This document shows, piece after piece, positions 35,646 through 46,759 of a DNA stretch of 64,000 nucleotides (position 1 is the first letter of the stretch; every line of letters starts with the position of its first letter). Below the pieces are notes generated by a model, which worked only from the letters and a program-made list of their open reading frames with translations, did not search any database and had not been told where the DNA came from. This DNA comes from Dentipellis sp. KUC8613. Taxonomy: Eukaryota > Basidiomycota > Agaricomycetes > Russulales > Hericiaceae. Location: the NCBI GenBank assembly GCA_002286715.1, contig NSJX01000058.1:91941-155940 (forward strand), in the 5' to 3' direction. Both the position numbers and the translations under genes were made by a program.

Positions 35646-36628
35646 ATGTCAGACGCAAAGATCACCGAAGGAAAGATCGCCTTCCCATACAATGGAGAAA
35701 CGTTTGAGACGTACTACAAGCTCGTCGGAGACATCACACCTACCTCCCTCCCACCTCTCATCGTCGTCCATGGCGCGCCTGGCACCTCCCACGACTACCT
35801 CGTCCCCATCGCTGACCTCGCCGCCGGCCCATCGCCCCGTCCTGTCCTCTTCTACGACCAAATCGGATCCTCCCGCTCAACTCACCTCCCCGACAAGCCC
35901 GACGAGTTCTGGTCCTTCGAGCTCTTCATCGCAGAGCTGCAGAATATCGTGCGCCACTTCCAAGTCGAAGATGCGTACCACTTGCTCGGCCATTCCTGGG
36001 GTGGGATGATCGTGGCAGAGCTCGTCGTCCGGCATCATCCGAAGGGCCTCAAGAGCATCGTTCTCGCGAATACCCTCGCCGACGCAGCGTCGTACAACGC
36101 CAAGATAAAGGAACTGGAGTGGGCTTTGCCAGGAGGTGTTGGCGACACGATCAAGAAGCATGAGCAGGAGGGCACGACGAACGATCCCGAGTACAAGCAA
36201 GCAGTCATGGTCTTCTATCAGACGCACGCGTGCAGGGTGAAGCCGTTCCCGAAGGAGATCCTTTTCACGCTATCGCAGCAGGCAGGAGATGGCGAACGCA
36301 TTTGGGCTGCTCTGTGGGTTCAGTTTCGCGTACAGCTTACAATTGCGAGAGGCTCACCTTGACGGGTATGCACAGCGAGAAGTCCATATTCAACGATATC
36401 TGGGACTTCCGTGACCAGATCCACCTCATCGACGCTCCGGGCCTGCTCATCAACGGAGAGTATGATTACATGGCAGACAATGTCTGTGGGCCGTTCTTCT
36501 GGAAGATGAACAGGATCAAGTGGGTCAAGTTTGCTGAATCTTCACATATGCCGCATTGGGAGGAGCGGGTACGATACATGGACGTTCTTCGCACTTTCCT
36601 TAGCTTGTGGGACCGGAGTGTTGTTTGA
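35646..36628 (+). CDS. Proline-iminopeptidase-type alpha/beta hydrolase, apparent frameshift
   Basis: The protein is similar to proline iminopeptidases and L-amino-acid amidases (alpha/beta hydrolase fold, peptidase S33-like). From ATG 35646 it reads MSDAKITEGKIAFPYNGE. It then shows the oxyanion motif VVHGAPG, FYDQIGSSRS, the nucleophile elbow LLGHSWGGM, and the cap region with FYQTHACRVKPFPKE. The Asp (INGEYDYM) and His (ESSHMPHWEE) of the triad lie in a different frame, which continues from about 36350 (ERLTLTGMHSEKS) to the stop at 36628. Between IWAALW and ERLTLTG I find no convincing intron, so a small indel near 36310-36350 probably breaks the gene, unless a very short or unusual intron is used. 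An in-frame upstream ATG at 35625 is less likely as the start. Confidence 0.6.
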
Positions 36629-36825
36629 AAGAGAAGCAGAATCGATATCGGTAGAGTTACGAAGGCAACAACACAGATGTGAATTCAATCGTATAAGAGA
36701 AGATAGAATCGCAACGCGTCTGCCAACGACTGCTTCAAACTTGCCCGGCCCGGAGCCGCTCCGACCACCTCGCCTCAAGACCACGACTTCAAACATTCTG
36801 TTGGTGCATTTTTTCCAGCCAAGCG

Positions 36826-37388
36826 CTACTCTACAAGGTCGTACAAAACTCTCCAGTCCTGGCAGACATATCCTCCTCTCGTCAAATCTGTTATCTTCGG
36901 GCCTATATCCGACCGCACTGACTCCAGGTGCGTGTTCGCCTGACACATACTCATCTGACGGAGGTAGTTCATGCAGTGATGCACAAGCCCGTCGCCCGCG
37001 TGCTCCTCATCTACCAGGGCCAAGCGTAGGATATCAAGGCACTGAAGCTGATGAAACATGGCGATGGTGAATGGACGCCGGCGAGGACCGAGATAAACGG
37101 TTCCATTGCTGGTGCCCGGGATGAGCGCGCGCCACTCTTTTGCACCGGCAGCCGTGTCGAGCGCATATCGATGAGTGTCTTCGGGATACATGAAAACCTT
37201 CCATGCTTCGTTCGCATGTGGCGGCCAGGTATAGGGATAGTCGTCGTCGATCCAGCCTAGTAGGATCCCGAGTAAGTGCGTGTCATGCTATCTCGTAGGA
37301 AACTCTTACTATAGTCTGCGTGAGATATCTGACCCAGAGCAACTCTCGAACACATAAGGGTTACGATCAAACTGATTCGTGAAAACAT
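36826..37388 (-). CDS. UstYa-like (DUF3328) protein with signal peptide
   Basis: This gene becomes visible only after splicing. Exon 1 (37388-37310) encodes a signal peptide, MFSRISLIVTLMCSRVALG, then QISHADY. The intron (37309-37257) has GTAAGA and TAG ends. Exon 2 (37256-36826) continues WIDDDYPYTWPPHANEAWKV and YLGPRRRPFTIAMFHQLQCL. The second family motif, HHCMNYLRQMSMC, is followed by QANTHLE, and YVCQDWRVLYDLVE ends the protein at 36826. The HADYSWIDDDYP start and the HCxNYLRQ signature are typical of small secreted UstYa-like proteins of basidiomycetes. The first motif reads HQLQC, so the second histidine of HxxHC is replaced. It converges with the hydrolase gene (198 bp between the stops). 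Confidence 0.8.
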
Positions 37389-38147
37389 CGCCGGGCTACA
37401 AGGATCGGTGTCAGAGAAATATTCTCGACAACGTACGTCCCACTTACCCGCTACTTCCAGTCTTTGGGATTGGCGGATCTACCGCAAGCCCACGTCGCCC
37501 CGCTCAAATGTAGAATCTTACCGCCAGTAGCCTCGGAAGGCCTCCCGAGCTCTCCTACGATTGCACCCACGCGCACGCCCTCGCCCCATTCGGAAGAAAT
37601 CATCAAACAACCCCTCTTGGGCCCTCCGCATATGCGGTTCCCTTCTGGCGACCCTGACCGAAACTCACAAGGAGGTCAGTAGAACGCATCCATCATAATG
37701 CCGGGCCCACTGACGGTGCCAAGGACTGAGGTTTGGACTGGGAAGCAAGTGCCCGGAAGCTTTGTGGCGAGCACCGGTCAGGGTCCTGACCGCCAACAGC
37801 AGGCACGCACAAGCAGGCCATGTCCTCTCAATCTCGGCAGGGTCCAATGCTTCTGGGGATTGAACGCATCAGATATCTCTTCTGATTCTCTGAACCCTCT
37901 ATCTAGGTCGTCCCTGACGCCCGAGCTGTGATCCCGCACATTGTAAACCGCGCACGTGTGAGGGAGTAGTCCATAATGACGACGACGCCACCGCGGTACC
38001 ACCACAAGAGCGGCGCGGAGTATGATAACGTCCAAAAAAAAGACAGGGTAGAGAGCGCGTGACGGACGAGCCTGTAGTATAAATCCTCAGCGATGTTTGT
38101 GAAAGGCGGTCCAGCCACCACGCTTACTACCTCGTCCGAAGACCAAC
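37389..38147. other. Intergenic region upstream of the UstYa-like and peptide genes
   Basis: This divergent region contains the promoters of the UstYa-like gene (-) and the small peptide gene (+). Open frames within it have no recognisable features. Confidence 0.5.
38078..38084 (+). promoter_or_regulatory. TATA box of the small secreted peptide gene
   Basis: TATAAAT lies 64 bp upstream of the ATG at 38148, a normal spacing for a fungal TATA promoter with a short leader. Confidence 0.55.
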
Positions 38148-38347
38148 ATGCAGCTGTCCTTCTACGTCGCCTTCTTCGCCGTTCTGACCTCGGTTCTCGC
38201 TGCGCCTTCGTCTCTGGCACTCTGTGCTGGCGGTAAGTAAATGCAGCTCACCTGTCACCACCGCGTGCTGATGGCATATTGCCAGAGGCAAAGGTCGTTA
38301 AAGGAGGCGACGATGGTACGCTGACTAGCTGCCCCTTCAAGCTCTGA
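38148..38347 (+). CDS. Small secreted peptide (48 residues, two exons)
   Basis: Exon 1 (38148-38232) encodes a strong signal peptide (MQLSFYVAFFAVLTSVLA-AP). The intron 38233-38285 has canonical GTAAGT and CAG ends. Exon 2 (38286-38347) completes a 48-residue product ending TSCPFKL. The mature part would be about 29 residues with two cysteines (ALCAGG and SCPF) and a Lys/Gly/Asp-rich middle. A TATA box, a clean intron and a signal peptide all support a real gene despite its size. I do not know the family. It lies beside two UstYa-like genes, so a precursor peptide or small effector is possible, but neither Kex2-type KR sites nor internal repeats are present. Confidence 0.6.
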
Positions 38348-38690
38348 GGCGATCTACAAATGAGCGATGAGATCGTGGTCTATAGTGTATCCTTGTTTCA
38401 TTGATACCAAATTGACCGCTATGATTTGTACAGGTAGTGCTGATCGTGTCTGCTTGGGGTCGGATTGGGTGTCAGTGCCGGCCGGATAGTCAGAAGTCTT
38501 TCTATAGGGTCAATTATCAAGCTGTAATTTTATGTTTGAAGCCTAAACCCGTGTGATCCTGTTGGAATTATCTCTACTGCGCCTCGTTGCTCCGCCCTTG
38601 CCACTCTTCTTGACGGGATTTTGACGGAAATCTTTCGGGCTAGACTCTGCGTTGACGACCTCGTCTTCGTCCTTGCCGTCGTTCATTCCG
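38348..38690. other. Short intergenic stretch with possible 3' remnant of the DUF6697-like pseudogene
   Basis: Minus-strand frame 38543-38700 reads KLDDGMNDGKDEDEVV and ends GGATRRSRDNSNRITRV. It resembles the acidic-then-Arg/Ser tails of the intact DUF6697-like copies, but in another frame than the preceding exon. Confidence 0.35.
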
Positions 38691-40488
38691 TCATCTAGTT
38701 TCGTCATCGTCGCCCTCACTGCTCCCAGTCCGTCGTTCTTGGGCCCGTCTCTTCTTGCCTTTCTTCTCGCGTGCACGGGCATCCTTCGGACGACTTGCTC
38801 TAGAAGGGGGAGGTATCCATTTGAGAAATCCCTCCGCTATCTTGCGCTGGAATTCTGTGTCGTAGCCTACGCACTTCATGCCAGCGATGTACAAATGCTG
38901 CATACCATGTACACCCGACATTTCCACTCAGCATTGAAAGGACGAACGTGGTAGAAAAGGGAAACTGACCTCCTCGCCCTGGTCGTACGCTTGAAGTATA
39001 TCCTCTGGGGTAATGTCCTTGAAGGCCTTTCCGGCCTCCGTCGCCTTCTTCACTTCTTCCGGTGTAGGGTCACGCTGAAGCTCGCGACGGAGTGTCACCC
39101 GTAAACGGACTCTACGCCCCCACGAGTGGCGCCAGATCTCCCGTGTCCATGTGTTCCGGACCTTCATGAGCATAAGCCATAAGTGACGATCGTGCAAATG
39201 TTTGGAGATGAGACAAACATACCTGCGTCGGCTGCAGCAGCCACTCCGTTTGCGAGAGATCCGCTGAGTTGTAGAATTTATACTGCCCCACGTACAGCCA
39301 CGCACCAGCACGCAGCCGCACGAACACCCGACTCGCATCGTCAGTGGGATTGAATGGGTCCGTGTCGAACCACAGCCCCGGCTGGCCAGCCTCGCGCGGC
39401 CCGACGGGGTTGTATAGCAGGCTGATGTAGCAGAAGTCGTCCAGGCCATGCTTCTCGAGATTCTGCGCGCTAATACTCGGGAAGGTCCCCTGCGAGCTCC
39501 CGCCGTACATAGTGCTCATGGTCGCGCAGGGCGGGATCGAGCGAGACAGGGAAGGGTGTGCGGCCTATGGCGTCGATGCGGCTTTGCATGGTTTCAGCGT
39601 CGAAGTCGATTCCCTTTTTTATGTCCAGCTTTGCCATTTTTCTTGGCGCTGACTTGGCCCTGGGCAACTTAGGCACTTTCGAAGGCGGTCCCATCTCTAC
39701 ATCAGGCTCTGAAGGTGCGTCTAGATCAAGAGGCATTTCTATGATGTTGGCTGTTTGCGCTGGTTCAGGTTTGGGCTTTGCCTTAGTAAGATAAAAATTC
39801 GTAGGTGAGATAGGGGACGAGAAGAGTGAAGTGAATTACTCTCACGGTCAGAGCAGCAGCTGCGCTGGCGTAAGCTCTTTCTTCTTCCGTTTTAGGGGTC
39901 TTTTCACTGCCTAGCGGACTCGAGAGATCCGATAAATTCGACAGTGCTTCTTCAGTTTCTATCGGCACATTCCATTCTTCACCCGTGCTGGATATTGCGA
40001 TTGAGGTTATAGTATACGAAGGCGCGTAAACGCGTAGAGGCATACGTACTCGGTTTGGGGAGGTCCTTTTGATTTTTCTTTGCGTGATCTCGGAAAGGGA
40101 CGCTCGATGACAACCTCGGCCTTCATCCGTGGCCTTTTAGATGCCCTTGTATTTGTGCCGTGATTTGGTATAAGTTGATCAGCGGCTATGGGCGAATCGA
40201 GGTCACTGGCATCGGATGGTGACGCCGGCCGCTTCTTCCTGCCAGCGAGCTGAGACCTGCTCTCTGAGTTGCTGTCTAGATCAGTGACAGACTGGCTGCG
40301 TGCAGTCTGTCGAGGAAGAAAGTCATCAAGACGTATACTCGAATGAAGCAGACGGTGCATACCTTGTCGTCAGTCAAGCGGATTATCTCGCCCTCCAAAT
40401 CCGAAATACGAGCACGTAGTTGTGAGACGACATCCCGTAGCTCCCGGTTCTCCGTCACGAGAAGCGCGGCCCGTTCCTCTACAGACAT
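38691..40488 (-). pseudogene. DUF6697-like gene, copy 1, frameshifted
   Basis: The exon order matches the intact copies at 46760-48821 and 49127-50806. It runs: a leading coiled coil (ENRELRDVVSQLRARISDLE); TRASKRPRMKAEVVIERP; EERAYASAAAALT; LDIKKGIDFDAETMQSRIDA; the core GQPGLWFDTDPF and LYVGQYKFY; REIWRHSWGRRVRLRVTLRR; ITPEDILQAYDQGEE; and GMKCVGYDTEFQRKIAEGF. At about 39520 the segment that reads xVSRxxM in all other copies is missing. LDPALR is followed after only 4 nt by the MSTMYGG codons, a net loss of 20 nt that shifts the frame. No intron signal can repair it. The C-terminal tail may be shifted as well. I therefore call a pseudogene. DUF6697 membership is from memory of the family pattern; its function is unknown. 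Confidence 0.7.
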
Positions 40489-41128
40489 CGCTGCGGTGAG
40501 ATAAGTACTAGCTAATACGGCCAACGTGCATAGTCGTCGTAGTGCCTCAAGGCGCGAAGCACGGGAACTAACCGCGATGACGTACGTACCAGTTCATACC
40601 TGTTTCTCTACCACATCATATCACATACTTATGCTGGGCGGGACCTATCTGGCAGTGCAGTGTGTATGGTTCACGACATACAGAACGTGAAGAGTTGGGT
40701 TCAATAGACAACAATATTCGCATCGTAAATAATTTATGGTCGAAGTAACGGTACGGAACCGTACCAAATCTAGACAGTTTCGCACGACTTTATATGTTTT
40801 AATTAATTGGGTATCCTCTTTTGTCCTGAGCGCAGCGTCAGAATCGCCCGAACTGGTGTAGCTGCCTCGTTGACCCAAGCCTCTCGTCCTCGTCCTTGTC
40901 CTTGTCCCTGCCCCCTACAGTATACTTTGCCTTAGTCGCGCTGAGGAACACTAGCGAAGATACTATGGAAAGTCGACGACATGGAGAGCTCGACTTATAT
41001 GGTAGTTGGATATCAGAGCTTCGATGATGCTATGTCCGAAGTTGGATGGCTCTCCCCGTCGTGAGTTTAGCCTTAACTTCACTTGTTCCCGCCCTTTACA
41101 CTCCCTTCCCAACAGATAAACAACACGT
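40489..41128. other. Divergent intergenic region, no gene seen
   Basis: Upstream regions of the DUF6697-like pseudogene (-) and the membrane protein gene (+). I see no other feature. Confidence 0.5.
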
Positions 41129-43440
41129 ATGGCAGACAAGATTCGTCTCGACGCCATGTCGTCGTTAGAGGACGAGCGACCGCGCCGACCATCGTACACC
41201 CGTCAACTTACCGACGAGCCGTTCTCGACTACCGCGGACTCCGTTCCGTTTCCCCGCGTCGATGCTAGTGTAGCTCGAGCTCAGCCCGCTGGTACCCTGG
41301 GTACGTTCTTGATATTATACTACTGGGGCATCGCGGATCCAAGGGCATCCTTGATGCATGCATAATCTTGGAGGCAACTACTCACGCACATCTGCATAGG
41401 CTGGCAATCCGCCCACTCCTCTGGCTCTGCCAAGACGAGCTCTGACAAGCTTTCCGAGCTTCCTATCCCTCTTCAAAACACACCTCCTACTGCACTGCGC
41501 AATATCAGGGCGGGCCCACCAAACCCAATTCGCGCTTTTCATCGTAGCCACGATGGTTCGCCATCCTCCTCCCCGCCCGGCAGCCCGCCCTTCCCGCCCA
41601 TATCATACTCCTTGCGCCAGACACACGAATCGGATGGATCTCCCGGGCGTGACGGAGGCTCTGGCACACCGCCACGTCAACGCGTCTCCTTCGACAGCGA
41701 TCGCGGCTCGCTCCCGAATCCACCCCGCAGCGGCACAGGAACCCTCGGCCGCGGCCTCGCACCCGCCTCCGAGCCCGTGCTGCCCACCCAGCACCCGCAC
41801 CACCACGCCTTTCCCGCCCTGCACGCCCTGGCGCATCCGCACTCGCGCAACCATTCGCTCTCCCAGCAGCGCCATGACAGCGTCGACTCGCAGCAGTCGC
41901 CCGCGCACTCCCGCGCTGTGTCCCCGTTGCGCGCCGTGCTTGATCGCTGGCCCGCGCTTCACCGCGCGCATTCCCGCGAAGACCCATTCGTCCCCGTCGA
42001 CCCCTTCCGCGCGCGCTATGCGTTTTCGCTCTCCCGCTGCTTCCACCGCGTCGGCCCGAGCTCGCTAACTTCGCCCTCGGGGTCCGGTTACGACGTGTCG
42101 TCTGCGCATTCTACGTCGTTTTCCGTGTTCACGGATGTCGACGTCGAGTGCGACCTCGACGATACGTGCGTCTGCTGCTCGCTCTTCTGTACGGGAACTG
42201 GACGCGAGAGCAAGCAATGGCGCGCGACGCGGCTGTTTTTCACGGACACCCTGCCTAGGCAGATGTACCTCCATCTGCTCATGCGACTGCCATCGCTCTA
42301 CTTCTCTCGCGTCGCGCGCATCTTCGAGGACGCGGAGGTCAGCAGGCCCGATATCCATCGCATGATCGCGGCGTGCAATGGCGGCGAGAATCCGTGGGTA
42401 GGTCTTACTGCAGGCCCTAGCAACGCGCACGCCGGAGGTGGCGGACACACGCATCCAGGTGCGGGTGCGGGTGCGGGTGGGGAGCGCCTGCCCTTCCCGG
42501 AAGACTGGACCCCGCCCATCGTCTCGCCGGCCCTCGCGCGGTTCAAACAGTCCTGGGAGGCGTTCGTCGACTCGCTCATCCGCGAGTGGAAGCAGCTCAA
42601 CGTCGTCTCTGCGCTTCTCCTCTCGTACGTCGCCTCTCTCACTCCCGCGAACAAATACTGACGCGCCGCAGAGCCATCCTGACCATGTTCCAGATTCCCG
42701 ACGCGGCCAACGACCCGCTCACGCGCACCGCCGCGCTGCTGTCGCTCGTCTGCGCCCTCATGAGCCTCTCCTACGGCTGCATCTACATCGTGCGCTTCGG
42801 CACCATGCGCAGCATGATCCGCGCGACCCGCTGGGCCGAGGAGGCCCAGAAGACCAAGACGTCCATCCTCTGGAACGTCTGGGTGCTCCTCGCCGCGCCC
42901 GGCGTCTGGCTCGCGTGGTCCATGATCGCGTTCGTCGTCTCCATCGTCGCCTTCGTCTGGCGCACCGGCGACACGTCCGACCCGCACGGCGACGACACCT
43001 CGCGCTTCCTCCCGCCCGAGAAGGCGCTCGGCCCGCGCATCGCGATCACGGTCGTGCTCACGGTCGGGCTTGTGTATTTTGCGATGATCGTCGCGACGTT
43101 CCGCAGTTATGGGTCCGGTCGGCCGAATGCTGCGCGTGGGGGGCGGAGGGGCGGAGGCAGAGCGAGGGGCGGGCACGCGGATGTGGAGGCTGGGGGCGAG
43201 GAGATGACGCCGCGCGGGAGGAGGCGGGAGAGGCAGAGAGAAAGGCAGAGGACGAGGCATGAGAAGAGGGAGACGGAGGGTGCTGTCAATGAGGGAGGGC
43301 AGGGGCTGGGTCTGAGCGACGCGGGCCCTGCTGAGAGAAAGGCTGCGGTGAATGGGGATGTGAAGGTGGCGAACGTGCGTGAGCAGGAGGTGGAGGAGAA
43401 GGGGAGGCCGAGTGGGTCGATGTCGTCCATTGGGATTTAG
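41129..43440 (+). CDS. Large Ser/Pro-rich protein with C-terminal membrane segments
   Basis: Three exons: 41129 to about 41300 (MADKIRLDAMSSLEDERPRR); about 41400-42625; and about 42672-43440. The N-terminal 250 residues are Ser/Pro/His-rich and disordered (HPHHHAFPALHALAHPHSRN). A conserved middle follows, with cysteines (VECDLDDTCVCCSLFCTG), then RQMYLHLLMRLPSLYFSRVA and FPEDWTPPIVSPALARFKQS. After the second intron, membrane helices appear: AALLSLVCALMSLSYGCIYI; WVLLAAPGVWLAWSMIAFVV; AITVVLTVGLVYFAMIVATF. The C-terminus is basic, then acidic. The helices suggest an integral membrane protein with a long cytoplasmic N-terminus. It is of a type common in Agaricomycetes, with no known function. 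Confidence 0.75.
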
Positions 43441-44252
43441 TCTGCCCACTTTCAAGTTTTCAAGTTTGTGAGTGTTCTTGTGTCTTGGAAATATTGAGGG
43501 TTACTGACTGTCTATCGTAGTGTTCGCTTTCGCAATCAGGCATCCCCCCGGCACACACCAGCAAATGCAAATGTTATCATCACGCTCGCTACGAAAGTCA
43601 GAAGTCACGATCACCATGAACAAGCACGCATTCAACGTCCACGTGTAATTCCAATGTTGTCAGCATTATTCCTCACTTATCTTATACCCTCACGTCGATA
43701 TTCCCTCTCCTCTGGACTCATTGCATGGGATCTCATAATCATGTCCACTATGAACCGCCAACGTTCTTGTGTGCGGATGCGTACTGTGTCTCGCATGTAT
43801 GTAGATAGGAACTGTAACCCTGCAATTGTCGGGTCAACAGTCTGGTTCTTGGCAGGGATTTGCCTCCGTTAGCTATAGTCCGAAATCTCTTGCAAGTCAT
43901 CTAGCTTAAATATGAACTTGTGTGGTGCTCTTGGAGTGTTCTCTCAGTCGTCGAGATTGTCATTGGAACTTACCAGCAACTGACCACATTACTAGTGCAA
44001 GAAAGTCGTCGTATCACATGTAAAGCGTGCGTGCTTAGCACAGCCTGAGGCGCTAAATAATTGGCCCAAGCGCTAGCAACGCGCTCCTCTACAATTGGTG
44101 CTGTCTCTGGTTGAGCTTCTATCTCCCTGGCCCTGCAGGTCAATCAGACGGCGTCAAATCTGGTGCTGTGCGCTACTGAGCCGTATAAAGATTGGTCCCA
44201 CAACACTGTGGCCACTCACACCTTTCCCCAATACACTACGACGACCACGACG
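43441..44252. other. Intergenic region upstream of epoxide-hydrolase-like gene
   Basis: No coding signal or repeat seen, apart from the TATA box near its right end. Confidence 0.5.
44184..44190 (+). promoter_or_regulatory. TATA box of the epoxide-hydrolase-like gene
   Basis: TATAAAG lies 69 bp upstream of the start codon at 44253. Confidence 0.5.
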
Positions 44253-46007
44253 ATGCTCAAACTCGCGTTCCTGCTCCTCGCAGTGACCGGCACGCTTGCG
44301 CAGCCTGACATTGGCAAAGGCCCGTTCAACCCGCGCGCATATACGAAGAAGGTTGCGAAGTGTCCGGCAGTGAATCGGGCGGAGGAGAAGAAGGTGGAAA
44401 TCGACATTCGTGCGTGGTATTTGGCTCTTGTTGCGTTCCCATGTCTCTGTTTATCTCGCGTATTTGCGAGGTTTGACAACGGGGCGTGTTTTGAACAATA
44501 CAAGGCTGACTGGTACGGCTGTTCACGGGAACAGACTATGCGGACATAAACCCGACAGCCGAGCGCACGCTCCTCCTTGTCCATGGCTGGCCGTCTCTCT
44601 GGAGTAGCTGGAAGTACCAGATCCAGGACCTTCAGGTGAGTGCGCTTTATCTGTTTCAGTGGTTTACACTCCCTTTGAGGCATTCGTCGATGACTGACAG
44701 TATGTGTGCAGGATGAATACCGCCTCATCGTCCCCGACCAGCGTGGCTTCGGCGCGTCCACCCACCCCGGTGATGTGAAGACCAGTGGCACCATGATCGA
44801 CCTCGCCGGCGACCTTACCTGCGTCCTCGCGAACGCTGGCGTGCACAATGCCATCTGCATCGGGTGAGCGCTATCTCGCTATACTTGCCGCATCGCTGTT
44901 GACAATCTCCTGGCGGTGGTCCGAATGGACAGACATGACTGGGGTTCTCAAGTGTGCTATGAAGCAGGTCGCGAGCGGCCGGACATCTTCACCGCCCTCG
45001 TCGGTGCTGCATTACCTGTACGTCTCTCGCCTCTTCCCATTGGCGTTCACTTATATTCCCGCCCGCCGCAGTACATGCCTCCCGCTGGACCCTTCGTTCC
45101 CATCGCTGCGCTCGTTCCCTCGTTCCCTCACCTTGCATACCAAGTCTTCCTGGACACTACCCCCGATGCCGCCGCCGCCGAGCTTAGGGCCGACACGCGC
45201 CGGTTCCTGCGCGGCACCCTGCGAGACGTCGCCAGCCCGCCGCCGCCGAAGTTCCTCACGTATACGGACTCATTCATGAAGGGATGGGACGGAGTTGATC
45301 CGGTAATGTCCATCTACTCGTACACTGAAACGAGGAAACTAGTACCCATACGAGGATGGTCTGTATTAGATTGCTCCGATCCCGTTCTTCACGCCCGATG
45401 AAGAGGACTACTGGGTTGAGCAGTACGAGATGCAGAATCTAGTGAACAGTAGGTCTTTCCAGTCTCAGTCTCTGCACCTGTCATGCTGACGTTGTGTTCA
45501 AGCGCTGCAATTCTACTCCACCGCGGCATGTCCTTTCTGTCACGTAGTACAGGGATTGCGGAGAAGCTGACCGTGCTCAATTCCAGAACCGCAAAATCTA
45601 CCATGATTATGCAGTCGCACAGGCGAATCAGACACTGCCGCAGCCTGTGCTGACCGTACTCCCCAACGACGTCAGTACCCAGGTTTTGCGATACTGACTG
45701 GAGACTGACTGTCGATGCCCTCAGGACCCCGTCTTTGATGGACCTACTGTCGTCAGGCTCCTTCACACAGAGGACTACGTACCGAACCTCACGATCGAGG
45801 TCAGTCTTTATCCCATGCTTATTAAAGGCATATGCTCACTCATCTGCTGTTGCCTCGCAGACGATGCCGGGCGCGCATTGGCTGCACCTGGAGCATCCAG
45901 ACCGGTTCAACAAGATTCTGAGGAAATGGCTTGCTGGGATCGAGAAGAGCGCGAACGGCACTGGTAGTAAAGCTGAGGAGACGAAGGGAGCCCATGATGA
46001 ACTGTGA
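44253..46007 (+). CDS. Secreted epoxide-hydrolase-like alpha/beta hydrolase
   Basis: The protein begins with a signal peptide (MLKLAFLLLAVTGTLAQ). After the first intron come HYADINPTAERTLLLVHGWP, containing the HGWP oxyanion motif, and WSSWKYQIQDLQ. Further exons give YRLIVPDQRGFGAS, then HDWGSQVCYEAGRERPD, whose Asp in GHDWG is the expected nucleophile. The cap follows (MPPAGPFVPIAALVPSFPH). The C-terminal part includes VLPNDDPVFDG and MPGAHWLHLEHPDRF, whose His completes the triad. The stop is at 46007. This is the soluble epoxide hydrolase arrangement; haloalkane dehalogenase-type chemistry is an alternative. About seven introns are present. One (45526-45586) starts with GC instead of GT: using it gives LQFYSTA joined in frame to NRKIYHDYA. 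Secretion is unusual for this family, and the role, such as detoxification of plant epoxides, is inferred. Confidence 0.75.
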
Positions 46008-46759
46008 CTTGTGTTCGTAAAGCCGTCCACGCTGGTTACGCTAGCCCACGAACTTCATTTATGATTGTCCTTCTGTACCGATGGATGGATGGATGGACGA
46101 ACTGACGCGAATGCTGTAATGCTAAGGTTATTCTTTTGACAGTCTTTCCTAGTACTTCTCTATCTTCCTGGTTATGTTGATGAGGCTTCGCTAACTCAAG
46201 GAGGCTCGACAGCCCGACTGTCAATACTGAATGCGTCACGTGCACTCTGCGAACCCATTATCTGGCTCCGCCATTCTTTCGTGCTCGATTTGTAGATTCG
46301 TCCGAGAGTTTCCCAAGTTGGCAATCCCGCCTCCACACATGCTGCGGCCGATGGTCTGCAGTCGTTTGCGCGTTAATCCTCTTCTTGATATCAAGATGGG
46401 TAAACAAGGAACAGAGGTTGAAATGCGGCGGGGATGTAACGGTTAGACTTTCAAATTGGTGGCGGTCCGGGGTCTGAGATGTGTCATTCGACGTGCTGGC
46501 CAAAAAGTCGAATATCAGTATTTCAAGTTATTTCAAACGCCAACCTTGGACTCGATTCGTTTGTGTTCAAGCACATTCTTCTTGCTGGGCGCAGCCAGCA
46601 TATACGATCCAACATGGGGGAAACACGCATGGCTGCTTAGCGGCCCTATACAGCCGCCAATGCCGCCGCGTGTCCGTGCTTCGCGCCGTGAGGCGATACA
46701 ACAACTTTGCGCTTTGGCAAGACCTGCCAACTAGTACGTATCTCGTTGCAGCCATCTCT
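46008..46759. other. Intergenic region with a short GATG microsatellite
   Basis: A run of GATG repeats lies at about 46079-46098. Otherwise this is the downstream region of the hydrolase and the upstream region of DUF6697-like copy 2. No gene seen. Confidence 0.5.
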
